The translations under genes were made by a program, and so were the position numbers. Below the pieces are notes generated by a model that made no database searches, was not told where the DNA came from, and worked only from the letters and a program-made list of their open reading frames with translations. Shown piece by piece: positions 1 to 8,929 of a stretch of DNA of 64,000 nt; position 1 is the first letter of the stretch; the number at the start of each line of letters is the position of its first letter. Origin of the DNA: Cognatundibacterium squillarum (GTDB lineage Bacteria > Pseudomonadota > Gammaproteobacteria > Burkholderiales > Burkholderiaceae_D); contig NZ_BMYU01000010.1 of assembly GCF_014652435.1 (NCBI RefSeq), positions 62,001-126,000 on the forward strand. Direction: 5' to 3'.

Positions 1-1840
1 TATAGTAGCCGGCTGCATAACCGCCCGCAAAAATATGGCTGAACGAATGTTGCATGCGGTTAAAAGCCGGAGGAATCAGGACAGCAAATTGCTTTCTGAC
101 ATCGTCAATGACGGATTGCACAGAAGCAGCATCGCTGATTTCCGCCTGATGATGCAGTCTCATATCCAGCAAGGCAAATTCGACCTGACGAAGGGTTTGC
201 AAACCAGCCTGGAAGTTCTTCGCAGCGATCATTTTGTCGTACAGGCTGCGTGGCAATGGTTGCCCGTTTTCAACATGGGCGGTCATTGATTGCAGTACAT
301 CCCATTCCCAGCAGAAATTCTCCATAAACTGAGAAGGAAGCTCAACAGCATCCCATTCGACGCCTGAGATGCCGGATACAGCCAGTTCATCCACTTGCGT
401 CAGCAAATGATGGAGACCGTGTCCGAATTCGTGGAACAGGGTAATGACATCATCATGGGTGAACAGTGCGGGACGTTGTACGCCGTTCAGTGTGACAGGT
501 GCTGAGAAATTACAGACGAGATAGGCAACCGGCGTTTGAATGCCGTCTTTTAATGCGCGCCGGCCGCGTGCATCATCCATCCACGCTCCACCGCGCTTGC
601 CAGCGCGCGCATATAAGTCCAGATAAAACTGTCCCAGCAACTGGCCGTTCCGTTCAATGCGGAAAAATTTCACGTCAGGATGCCAGGTTGCAGTCTGTTC
701 GGCCTGAATGCTGACGCCGAACAAACGCTGAATCACATCAAACAGTCCTGCCAGTACCTTGTTTTCAGGAAAGTATTCTTTTACCTCCTGCTCCGAAAAG
801 GCGTAACGCTGCTGGCGCAGTTTCTCGGAGGCATAAGTGACATCCCACGCCTGAAGGTCAGGCAAATTCAGTTCACTGGCTGCAAACGCACGCAATTCTT
901 CCAGATCTTTCTCGGCAAATGGCCGGGCGCGCTGCGCCAGATCTTCAAGAAACGCTGTGACTTGCGCCGGCGATTCCGCCATTTTGGCAGCCAGAGATAC
1001 ATCTGCGTAAGCCGGATAACCCAGCAACTGTGCTTCTTCCTTGCGCAATTGCAGTAACTCGGTCATGACCTGACTGTTATCCCACTCAGGCTTCGCACCA
1101 AGCTCGGATGCTTTTGTTGCGTTTGCACGGTAAATTGCTTCGCGCAGTGAACGCTGATCCGCATATTGCAGTACCGGGAAATATGAGGGGAAGTGCAGCG
1201 TGAATTTATAGCCTGATTTGGCATCCTGTTCAGCTGCCGCACGTGCAGCTGCAATCACATCTTCCGGCAAGCCGCTCAGTTCCCTGATATCTTCGACAAA
1301 CAGCGCAAAGTCATTGGTGGCATCCAGAACATTTTCGGAAAAGCGGATGGCAGACGCTGCCTGTTTGTCCTGAATGCTGGCGAAGCGGGATTTGTCAGCA
1401 TCATTCAGTTCCGCGCCCCCGAGACGGAAATCCCGCAGCGCGTGGCTGATAATGGTTTTGCGTGCCTGAGGTAACTGCGCGTAATCCTTTGCTGCTGCCA
1501 GCGCTTTGTATTTTTCAAAAAGCGCCAGACTTTGCCCAACCCGGGTGCCGAACTCGGTGACGGCCGGTTGCATCTCGTTATATGCAGCGCGCAGCTCGGG
1601 TGTATCTGCCACGGCATTCAGGTGAGAAATCACGCCCCAGGCGCGGCTCAGGCGTTCAGAGGCATCGTCCAGCGGTACCACAACCTGATCCCATTCAGCC
1701 GGAGTTGTGTCAGCCGACGCCTGATCCAGCGCAGCATTCGCTTTTGCCAGCAGCTCAGTAATTGCCGGTGCAACATGCTCGGCGCGGATATCCGCAAATC
1801 TTGGTAACCCGGAAAAGTCCAGCAAAGGATTATCGTTCAT
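1..1840 (-). CDS. prlC: Oligopeptidase A (M3 family zinc metallopeptidase), 3' end outside window
   Basis: Cytosolic zinc endopeptidase that degrades short peptides, including cleaved signal peptides. Reading the minus strand from the ATG at 1840-1838 gives an N-terminus MNDNPLLDFSGLPRF, typical of oligopeptidase A. The zinc-binding motif HEFGH starts at residue 470 (bases 433-419), close to its position in the E. coli enzyme, and the downstream stretch HSFSHIFAGGYAAGYY near the window edge is also family-typical. About 613 residues are visible and the family is about 680 long, so roughly 70 C-terminal residues lie beyond base 1. The start codon lies 2 bp after the folD stop, so the two genes should be co-transcribed. 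No frameshift was seen between the start and the zinc site. Confidence 0.95.
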   Translation of the reverse strand, partial: MNDNPLLDFSGLPRFADIRAEHVAPAITELLAKANAALDQASADTTPAEWDQVVVPLDDASERLSRAWGVISHLNAVADTPELRAAYNEMQPAVTEFGTRVGQSLALFEKYKALAAAKDYAQLPQARKTIISHALRDFRLGGAELNDADKSRFASIQDKQAASAIRFSENVLDATNDFALFVEDIRELSGLPEDVIAAARAAAEQDAKSGYKFTLHFPSYFPVLQYADQRSLREAIYRANATKASELGAKPEWDNSQVMTELLQLRKEEAQLLGYPAYADVSLAAKMAESPAQVTAFLEDLAQRARPFAEKDLEELRAFAASELNLPDLQAWDVTYASEKLRQQRYAFSEQEVKEYFPENKVLAGLFDVIQRLFGVSIQAEQTATWHPDVKFFRIERNGQLLGQFYLDLYARAGKRGGAWMDDARGRRALKDGIQTPVAYLVCNFSAPVTLNGVQRPALFTHDDVITLFHEFGHGLHHLLTQVDELAVSGISGVEWDAVELPSQFMENFCWEWDVLQSMTAHVENGQPLPRSLYDKMIAAKNFQAGLQTLRQVEFALLDMRLHHQAEISDAASVQSVIDDVRKQFAVLIPPAFNRMQHSFSHIFAGGYAAGYY

Positions 1841-1842
1841 TC

Positions 1843-2688
1843 TCAGTTTCTTTCAGCAGCTTCAATCGTATTGACCAGCAGCATGGTGATGGTCATTGGT
1901 CCGACGCCGCCCGGTACAGGTGTGATGTAGCCAGCAACTTCTTTTGTTGCGGCGTAATCGACATCACCACACAACTTGCCTTCGTCATCCCGGTTCATAC
2001 CGACGTCGATCACAACAGCGCCGGGTTTTACCATGTCAGCGGTGACCAGATTACGTTTACCGGTTGCCACAACCAGAATATCTGCATTGCGTGTGTGTGC
2101 ACCGAGGTCGCGGGTCTTGGAGTTACAGATGGTGACGGTAGCGCCTGCTTGCAAGAGCAACATCGCCTGTGGCTTGCCGACGATGTTGGATGCACCAACG
2201 ACGACAGCATTGGCGCCGCGTACCGGATAGTTGATCGATTCCAGCATTTTCATCACGCCGTATGGTGTGCATGGGCGGAATAAAGGCTGGCCTGTCATCA
2301 GGGCACCTGCGTTGCTGATATGGAAACCATCCACATCTTTTTCCGCTGCGATTGCTTCAATGACTTTATTTGCATTGATATGCGCTGGCAGCGGTAATTG
2401 GACCAGGATGCCGTGAATTTTCGGATCCTGATTCAGACGGTCGATGTGGCTCAGCAGCGCCTCTTCACTGAGTTCAGCGTCGTACTTCTCCAGAATGGAA
2501 TAGAAACCGCAATCTTCACAGGCTTTCACTTTATTGCGGACATAGACCTGAGAAGCAGGATTGTCACCCACCAGAATAACTGCGAGGCCTGGTTGCTTGC
2601 CGTTTGCAGTCAGGGCAGCCGCGCGGTTTTTTACTTCTGCGCGAATTTGCTGGGAGAGTTCGTTTCCGTTAATGATTTGAGCAGTCAT
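1843..2688 (-). CDS. folD: Bifunctional methylenetetrahydrofolate dehydrogenase/cyclohydrolase
   Basis: Interconverts 5,10-methylene-, 5,10-methenyl- and 10-formyl-tetrahydrofolate in the cytosol, feeding purine and formyl-Met-tRNA synthesis. The 281 residues match the family length. Visible signatures are [13 protein letters not shown] with the catalytic lysine, the QLPLPAH motif, the NAD(P) loop [11 protein letters not shown], and the C-terminal [16 protein letters not shown]. It is the first gene of a folD-prlC unit with a 2-bp gap. A well-formed -10 box lies about 45 bp upstream. An operator-like palindrome pair lies about 115 bp upstream and is shared with the divergent TonB receptor. 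Confidence 0.97.
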   Translation of the reverse strand: MTAQIINGNELSQQIRAEVKNRAAALTANGKQPGLAVILVGDNPASQVYVRNKVKACEDCGFYSILEKYDAELSEEALLSHIDRLNQDPKIHGILVQLPLPAHINANKVIEAIAAEKDVDGFHISNAGALMTGQPLFRPCTPYGVMKMLESINYPVRGANAVVVGASNIVGKPQAMLLLQAGATVTICNSKTRDLGAHTRNADILVVATGKRNLVTADMVKPGAVVIDVGMNRDDEGKLCGDVDYAATKEVAGYITPVPGGVGPMTITMLLVNTIEAAERN

Positions 2689-2730
2689 GATGTGCTGAAA
2701 GAGGATGGTAAAAAATTTTCGTCAGGCGAG

Positions 2731-2759
2731 ATTATAAGTGATCAGTACAGGCTTGCCGG
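2731..2759 (-). promoter_or_regulatory. Probable sigma-70 promoter of folD-prlC
   Basis: On the minus strand a perfect TATAAT (2736-2731) follows a weak -35 CCGGCA (2759-2754) with a 17-bp spacer. The predicted start is about 35 nt before the folD ATG. The -10 is convincing and the -35 is not. Confidence 0.5.
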
Positions 2760-2802
2760 AGAGTGCGGGGCAAAAACAGGGTAAAGCCTCGGTCTTAGTG
2801 AT

Positions 2803-2835
2803 GCGCAATCGTTTGCGCGCCAACCTACAGGTTGG
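2803..2835. promoter_or_regulatory. Two adjacent 16-bp palindromes, LacI-type operator candidate
   Basis: GCGCAATCGTTTGCGC (2803-2818) has the CG centre and GCAA/TTGC arms typical of LacI/PurR-family operators. One base later lies CCAACCTACAGGTTGG (2820-2835), a 7-bp inverted repeat around two bases. Both lie in the divergent folD/TonB-receptor region, about 220-250 bp before the receptor start. TonB-dependent receptors for glycans are often controlled by LacI regulators, so the receptor is the more likely target. No LacI gene is in the window. Confidence 0.4.
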
Positions 2836-3054
2836 GCTCAATTGTTTTGTGCTGATTTATTGATAACTCAAGAAGAAATCTGTTGCATTTGTGTGACGAA
2901 GCAAATCGTATTAATTGACACTTAAATCACTGCCGTGGCTTCATGTTGATTCTGAAAATCAATTTTCACTGATCCGGATAAATTCCGGAATTTGATGAAA
3001 AAATTTTCTGCTCGCAGGTCAGCATCAAAATATCTAAAACTATGGAGTGTGACG

Positions 3055-5838
3055 ATGTATAGCGAAAAAACGATTGCTAAATCCTTACGGATTTTGTTCT
3101 CAGGCAGCCTGGTTCTGGGCGCGGGTCTGGCAGCACTGCCGGCGATGGCGCAGGAAAAAGTCCAGCGTGTTGAAGTGACAGGCACAAACATTAAGCGTGC
3201 TGAAGCTGAAACAGCTTCCCCGATTCAACTGATCAGCCGCGCGGATATTGATAAATCCGGTAAAGCGACTGTCGCTGAATACCTGCAAAGTCTGTCTGCT
3301 GACGGTGCGGGTTCTCTGCCTACCGGTTTTGGTAACGGTTTTGCTGCTGGTTCGACTGCCATTTCCCTGCGCGGTCTGGGTGCGACATCGACACTGGTAT
3401 TGTTGAACGGTCGTCGTATGGCATCGTTCGGTCGCGCTGACGACGGTCAGAAAACATTTACAGACCTGAGCACCATTCCTATGGAGCTGGTGGAGCGCAT
3501 TGAAATTCTGAAAGACGGCTCCTCGGCTGTGTATGGTGCAGATGCGATTGCCGGCGTCGTCAACATTATCCTGAAGCAAAATTATCAGGGCATCGTTGCA
3601 ACTGCGAGCGCAGGTACTTCTAAATATCACGATAATAATCAGACAAAAGCAGCACTGACTGCCGGTTTCGGTGACTATGACACCGATCGTTATAACGTGA
3701 TGGCAAACTTCGAAGTTTATAAATCCAACGAGATCTATAACAAAGACCGTGCAGGTCGTGACTGGATCGGCGCAGGTGATTTGCGTCCATGGGGTTATCC
3801 GATGGCAACGCAGTTTGCATCCGGCTATATTTCCGGTAATAACTCGGCTGCGGCCAGCCCGGCAGGTTCTATCCGTGATCCGAAAACACTGAACTATGTT
3901 TCTCTGCCGGGTTGCGGCACGTTGTCGACAACAACAAATCAGGATCCAGGTGGTGGTTGCTTGTGGTATCAGGATCAGTTCCGTTCCATGCAGCCGCAAA
4001 TCGAAGGTGTGAATATCGCCAGCCGTGGTACCTTCAAAATCAGTGAAGACCTGCAGGCGTATGCGGAATTTGGTTACTCTTCACGCAAAACCGGTTTCAG
4101 CCTGACGCCACCGAGCATCACGCCAACCGTAGCATTCCCGCCAAACGCAGGTAATGCATCTGGTGTGATCAACTACGGTACAAGCATTCTGCTGGCAGCC
4201 ACACATCCGCAAAATCCATACGGCGTACCTGTACGTGTACGTTACGCAGCATTTGATGTCGGTGCGCAACGCCGTAATGCAGACAATGATTTCAGCCGTC
4301 TGGTAGTCGGTCTGAAGGGGGCATATGCCGGCTGGGATTTCGATACAGCGATTCTGCACTCCGAATCCAAGCTGAAACTGACATACGAAAACATGCTGAA
4401 CATGTCCGTACTGAAAGCAGCTCTGGGTGATCCGACCAGTCAGTATTTCCCGTACTACATTGGTGCACAGGCAAACAAAAATTCTGCAGCGCTGTATAAC
4501 GCCTTACGCCGTACTGCGATCGCCGATGGTAAAACCAGTATGGATATCATCGACTTCAAGGCATCCCGTGAGCTGATGAAACTGCCTGGTGGTTCTATGG
4601 GGCTGGCGGTTGGTGCTGAATACCGTAAAGAAACCTATGACAGTCCGGCACTGAGTGGCACTGAAGACGGTTCTATCAATGCAAGTTATGTTGCAGCGAA
4701 AGGTGATGAAAAAGTTTACGCGCTGTACGCAGAGGTGCTGGCGCCGATCGTTAAATCGCTGGAAGCATCTGCTGCAGTACGTTACGACAAATATACCAAC
4801 TTCAATTCCACAACACCAAAACTGGGATTGAAATGGACGCCGATGAAAGAACTGGCGTTGCGCGGTACTTATTCTGAAGGTTTCCGTGCGCCGGGTGCAG
4901 CTGAGTCCGGTTCGACCAGCCAGAGTACAGGTTCCGCCACTGTGCGTGACCCTGTTCGCTGCCCGAATGGCACACCGCTGCCGGGTGCAACTGCAACCGA
5001 TTGTTCCCTGACTGTTGCTGCGGTAAAAGTCGGTGATCCGTCGCTGCAACCGGAAAAATCCAAAGGCTACACGCTCGGCATGGTGTTTGATCCGCTGCCA
5101 AACACATCGATTGCGCTGGATGCATGGAAAATCAAACGCTCTAACGAAATCAATCCGCTGGCATATGCAGAAGCAGCCGCACTGCCAACCGCGATTCGTC
5201 AGGATAACAATCTGACCATCAATGGCGTGGTTGTACCGAACACCGGTACACTGCTGATTTCCAAAGCGCCATACCGCAACTCCAGCTTCACGGAAGTCCG
5301 CGGTCTGGATCTGGATGCGAAACAGCGTTTTGCACTGGGTGAATATGGCAAGCTGACAGCAGACCTGCGCTGGACACATGTTATTTCCTGGAAACGCGTG
5401 GAAAAATCCGGCGTATCTTATGAATATGCCGGTACGCATGGTAACTGCGACACATCTAACTGCGCTGGTACGCCTGCCGATAAAGTGAACTTTGTACTGG
5501 GTTGGGACCGTGGTGACTGGAACGTTACCGGTAACGTTAACTACCGTGGCAAGATGAAGAATGTGTATTTTGAAGGCGATCTGTGTGCATCGCAGCTGGC
5601 GAACGGCAGCCCTGCACCGAACGCAGACTGCACACTGGCATCCTTCACAACACTGGACTTGTCTTTCCGCTGGAAGGCCATGAAAAACCTGGAAATCTTC
5701 GGTTCCGTGCAAAACGTGTTTGATAAAGTTGCGCCACTGGATCCGCTGACCTACGGTGGCATGAGCTACAACCCGATGGATGCAAGCGGCGCGATTGGCC
5801 GTTACTTCAAAGTTGGTGCGAAGTACACATTCAAATAA
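3055..5838 (+). CDS. TonB-dependent outer-membrane receptor
   Basis: Outer-membrane gated channel that takes up a large or scarce ligand using TonB-ExbBD energy. I chose the ATG at 3055 because GGAG lies 8 bp upstream and it opens a clean signal peptide ending LAALPAMA before QEKVQ; an upstream in-frame ATG at 2995 gives a charged extension. The mature N-terminus KVQRVEVTGTNIKRAE carries a TonB-box-like segment. The plug domain follows (ALRGLG-type SLRGLGATSTLVLLNGRRM, then EILKDGSSAVYGADAIAGVVNI), and then a 22-strand-type barrel ending YFKVGAKYTFK. The length, 927 residues, is usual for the large Oar-like/iron-complex class. The substrate cannot be told from sequence. A LacI-type palindrome upstream hints at a carbohydrate. 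The gene stands alone and ends at a strong terminator. Confidence 0.93.
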   Translation: MYSEKTIAKSLRILFSGSLVLGAGLAALPAMAQEKVQRVEVTGTNIKRAEAETASPIQLISRADIDKSGKATVAEYLQSLSADGAGSLPTGFGNGFAAGSTAISLRGLGATSTLVLLNGRRMASFGRADDGQKTFTDLSTIPMELVERIEILKDGSSAVYGADAIAGVVNIILKQNYQGIVATASAGTSKYHDNNQTKAALTAGFGDYDTDRYNVMANFEVYKSNEIYNKDRAGRDWIGAGDLRPWGYPMATQFASGYISGNNSAAASPAGSIRDPKTLNYVSLPGCGTLSTTTNQDPGGGCLWYQDQFRSMQPQIEGVNIASRGTFKISEDLQAYAEFGYSSRKTGFSLTPPSITPTVAFPPNAGNASGVINYGTSILLAATHPQNPYGVPVRVRYAAFDVGAQRRNADNDFSRLVVGLKGAYAGWDFDTAILHSESKLKLTYENMLNMSVLKAALGDPTSQYFPYYIGAQANKNSAALYNALRRTAIADGKTSMDIIDFKASRELMKLPGGSMGLAVGAEYRKETYDSPALSGTEDGSINASYVAAKGDEKVYALYAEVLAPIVKSLEASAAVRYDKYTNFNSTTPKLGLKWTPMKELALRGTYSEGFRAPGAAESGSTSQSTGSATVRDPVRCPNGTPLPGATATDCSLTVAAVKVGDPSLQPEKSKGYTLGMVFDPLPNTSIALDAWKIKRSNEINPLAYAEAAALPTAIRQDNNLTINGVVVPNTGTLLISKAPYRNSSFTEVRGLDLDAKQRFALGEYGKLTADLRWTHVISWKRVEKSGVSYEYAGTHGNCDTSNCAGTPADKVNFVLGWDRGDWNVTGNVNYRGKMKNVYFEGDLCASQLANGSPAPNADCTLASFTTLDLSFRWKAMKNLEIFGSVQNVFDKVAPLDPLTYGGMSYNPMDASGAIGRYFKVGAKYTFK

Positions 5839-5900
5839 TGGATGATGTGACTGTGTAACAACAGCGCATAACACTTCCGGAATGGACAGATGTCCGGTGA

Positions 5901-5935
5901 AACAGGGCGATGAGCAATCATCGCCCTGTTTTTTT
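5901..5935 (+). terminator. Intrinsic terminator after the TonB receptor
   Basis: Perfect 13-bp stem (5901-5913 with 5918-5930) around a GCAA tetraloop, followed by a run of seven T. Confidence 0.95.
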
Positions 5936-6050
5936 ATGTTTTTGCACCAGAAAACAGCAAAAAAACACTCCCTGTTTCTTATCGTGAAAAATCGGGGTGT
6001 TTTGTTGCGGTGCAAATAAAATTCCGCATTATGAAATCGTATATCGCTAT

Positions 6051-6079
6051 TTGGAAAATGAAAAAAGCCCTGTTAGAAT
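6051..6079 (+). promoter_or_regulatory. Sigma-70-type promoter of the pyruvate dehydrogenase operon
   Basis: TTGGAA (6051-6056), 17-bp spacer, TAGAAT (6074-6079), giving a leader of about 75 nt before aceE. I see no obvious PdhR-type operator, and there is no regulator gene next to the operon here. Confidence 0.6.
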
Positions 6080-6161
6080 TCTTCCGTTCTGTAATTAGTC
6101 CAGAAATCTGAATCCCAAAACGCGCAACTTTCACGAAGCGCATCAACCGGAGACCTGAAAC

Positions 6162-8858
6162 ATGTCACCCCAAATTGATAAAGTGCTGGCGCAAGCCGAG
6201 AATGATCCCGATGTGATGGAAACCCAGGAGTGGCTGGATGCGCTCGAATCCGTGATTGATGTTGAGGGTCCTGAACGCGCCCACTATCTGATGGAGCGTA
6301 TGTCTGATCTGGCGCGTCGTCGTGGTGTGGATATTCCGTTTTCGATGAATACAGCGTACATCAACACGATTCCTGCTGATAAAGGCGAGCACTGCCCGGG
6401 CAATCTGGAAATCGAAGAACGTCTGCGTTCTTACATGCGCTGGAATGCGATGGCAATGGTGGTGAAAGCCAACCGTTTTGACGGCGATCTCGGTGGTCAC
6501 TTGTCTTCTTTCGCTTCGCTGGCGAATATGCTGGGCATTGGCTTTAACCATTTCTGGCACGCGCCGACCGAAGAACACGGTGGCGACCTGCTGTATATTC
6601 AGGGTCACTCCGCACCGGGCATTTATGCACGTGCTTTCCTCGAAGGCCGTATCTCTGAAGAGCAGTTGCTGCACTTCCGTCGCGAAGTAGACGGCAAAGG
6701 TCTGTCTTCTTATCCGCATCCGAAACTGATGCCGGACTTCTGGCAATTCCCTACCGTATCGATGGGTCTGGGCCCGCTGATGGCGATTTATCAGGCACGT
6801 TTCCTGAAATACCTGCATGCACGCGGTATTGCTGACACAGCAAAACGTAAAGTATGGGCATTCTGCGGTGACGGTGAGATGGACGAACCGGAATCCATGG
6901 GTGCAATCGGTATGGCTGGCCGTGAACAGCTGGACAATCTGGTCATCGTGGTTAACTGTAACCTGCAGCGTCTGGATGGTCCGGTACGCGGCAACGGCAA
7001 AATCATTCAGGAACTGGAATCCGATTTCCGTGGCGCAGGCTGGAATGTTGTAAAAGTCATCTGGGGCAGTGGCTGGGATGAGCTGCTGGCAAAAGATAAA
7101 GACGGCATTCTGCAAAAAGTGATGATGGAAACCGTAGACGGTGAATATCAGAACTACAAAGCCAAAGACGGTGCATACGTTCGTCAGCACTTCTTCGGCA
7201 AACATCCTAAACTGCTGGAAATGGTCAGCAAAATGTCCGATGACGACATCTGGCGTCTGACCCGCGGCGGCCATGATCCGCACAAAATCTACGCTGCATT
7301 TAAAGCTGCGCAGGAAAACAAAGGTTCGCCAACCGTTATTCTGGCGAAAAGTATTAAAGGCTACGGCTTCGGTAAAGCAGGTGAAGCACGTAACACCGCA
7401 CACAACACCAAAAAACTCGATGATGAAGCGATCCGCGCTATGCGTGACCGCTTCCAGTTGCCTATCTCTGATGAGCAACTGCCAGCGATTCCATTCTTCA
7501 AACCAGCCGATGACTCTCCGGAAATGCAATACCTGCAGGAACGTCGCCGCGCGCTGGGTGGCTATCTGCCGCAACGTCGTCAGAAAGCCGATGAGCAACT
7601 GGTGGTGCCTGAGCTGAACGCATTCCAGGCAATGCTGGAACCTACCGCAGAAGGCCGTGAAATCTCCACAACTGCAGCTTACGTGCGTGTACTGAATGTA
7701 TTGCTGCGTGACAGCAGCATCGGTCAGCGTATTGTGCCGATTATGGTGGATGAATCCCGTACTTTCGGTATGGAAGGTCTGTTCCGTCAGATCGGTATTT
7801 TCAGCCAGCTGGGTCAGCTGTACGAACCGGTCGATAAAGATCAGGTGATGTACTACCGCGAAGACAAAGCCGGTCAGATTCTGCAGGAAGGTATTAACGA
7901 AGCCGGTGGTATGAGTTCCTGGATCGCTGCGGCGACTTCGTATTCGACCAATAACCGCGTGATGATCCCGTTCTACACTTACTACTCGATGTTCGGTCTG
8001 CAGCGTATCGGCGATCTGGCATGGGCTGCCGGTGATATGCGCGCACGTGGTTTCCTGATCGGTGGTACTGCCGGTCGTACCACACTGAACGGTGAAGGTC
8101 TGCAGCATGAAGACGGTCACAGCCATCTGCTGGCGTCCACCATTCCGAACTGCGTCCCTTACGATCCGACCTTCGCGCACGAAGTTGCCGTGATTATTCA
8201 GGATGGTCTGCGCCGCATGGTTGCGAATCAGGAAGACGTGTTCTACTACATCACCGTGATGAACGAGAACTACGCGCATCCGGGTATGAAAGCCGGTCAG
8301 GAAGAAGGCATCATCAAAGGTCTGTACCTGTTCCAGAAAGCGGAAGACAACACCAAGCACCGTGTACAACTGATGGGTTCCGGCACGATCCTGCGCGAAG
8401 TCATCGCTGCAGCGGATCTGCTGAAAAACGACTGGGGTATCGCTGCTGACGTCTGGTCTGCACCGTCGTTCACTCTGCTGGCCCGTGATGGTCAGGATGC
8501 GGAACGTTATAACATGCTGCACCCGACTGAAACTGCACGTCTGCCGTACTTCACTGAATGCCTGAAAGATACACAAGGCCCGATCGTGGTATCGACCGAC
8601 TACATGCGTACTTACGCCGAACAGGTACGTGCATTTGTACCGCGTGACCGCAGCTATAAAGTACTGGGCACTGACGGTTACGGCCGTTCTGACACCCGTG
8701 CAAAACTGCGTGAATTCTTTGAAGTTAACCGCTACTTCGTCGTGGTTGCTGCTCTGAAATCGCTGGCAGATGAAGGCACGCTGTCCGCTTCTGTTGTAGC
8801 ACAGGCGATTGCGAAATACGGTATCGATCCGAATAAACCAAATCCGGTCACTGTCTGA
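6162..8858 (+). CDS. aceE: Pyruvate dehydrogenase E1 component, homodimeric type
   Basis: Thiamine-diphosphate enzyme that decarboxylates pyruvate and reductively acetylates the lipoyl groups of E2, the entry reaction to the TCA cycle. The 898 residues match the homodimeric AceE class (about 887 in E. coli). The N-terminus LDALESVIDVEGPERAHYL is family-typical. The ThDP motif GDGEMDEPESMGAI starts at residue 236 and ends with NCNLQRLDGPV. The start has GGAG about 10 bp upstream. It is the first gene of aceE-aceF-lpdA. A perfect hairpin separates it from aceF. An 803-codon open frame on the opposite strand is a codon-usage shadow. Confidence 0.98.
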   Translation: MSPQIDKVLAQAENDPDVMETQEWLDALESVIDVEGPERAHYLMERMSDLARRRGVDIPFSMNTAYINTIPADKGEHCPGNLEIEERLRSYMRWNAMAMVVKANRFDGDLGGHLSSFASLANMLGIGFNHFWHAPTEEHGGDLLYIQGHSAPGIYARAFLEGRISEEQLLHFRREVDGKGLSSYPHPKLMPDFWQFPTVSMGLGPLMAIYQARFLKYLHARGIADTAKRKVWAFCGDGEMDEPESMGAIGMAGREQLDNLVIVVNCNLQRLDGPVRGNGKIIQELESDFRGAGWNVVKVIWGSGWDELLAKDKDGILQKVMMETVDGEYQNYKAKDGAYVRQHFFGKHPKLLEMVSKMSDDDIWRLTRGGHDPHKIYAAFKAAQENKGSPTVILAKSIKGYGFGKAGEARNTAHNTKKLDDEAIRAMRDRFQLPISDEQLPAIPFFKPADDSPEMQYLQERRRALGGYLPQRRQKADEQLVVPELNAFQAMLEPTAEGREISTTAAYVRVLNVLLRDSSIGQRIVPIMVDESRTFGMEGLFRQIGIFSQLGQLYEPVDKDQVMYYREDKAGQILQEGINEAGGMSSWIAAATSYSTNNRVMIPFYTYYSMFGLQRIGDLAWAAGDMRARGFLIGGTAGRTTLNGEGLQHEDGHSHLLASTIPNCVPYDPTFAHEVAVIIQDGLRRMVANQEDVFYYITVMNENYAHPGMKAGQEEGIIKGLYLFQKAEDNTKHRVQLMGSGTILREVIAAADLLKNDWGIAADVWSAPSFTLLARDGQDAERYNMLHPTETARLPYFTECLKDTQGPIVVSTDYMRTYAEQVRAFVPRDRSYKVLGTDGYGRSDTRAKLREFFEVNRYFVVVAALKSLADEGTLSASVVAQAIAKYGIDPNKPNPVTV

Positions 8859-8874
8859 TCAGTGGTTCGTCCGC

Positions 8875-8900
8875 GTCAGTGCTGCATCAGCAGCACTGAC
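8875..8900 (+). other. Perfect intercistronic hairpin between aceE and aceF
   Basis: GTCAGTGCTGC (8875-8885), loop ATCA, GCAGCACTGAC (8890-8900): an 11-bp perfect stem located 16 bp after the aceE stop. It lacks a downstream T run, so it should not terminate efficiently. It is more likely an mRNA stability or processing element, or a partial attenuator setting the E1:E2 ratio. Confidence 0.8.
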
Positions 8901-8929
8901 AGAACTCTCAGCACTATGGAGCGAAAAGA

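Noticed and set aside
4504..6015. 503-codon minus-strand frame over the TonB receptor and its terminator
   Set aside because: Runs through a clear terminator and lies antisense to a conserved receptor.
6165..8576. 803-codon open frame on the minus strand inside aceE
   Set aside because: Antisense to a highly conserved enzyme; its composition rich in His, Cys, Phe and Arg is what strongly biased codons produce on the opposite strand. It has no family resemblance or ribosome site.
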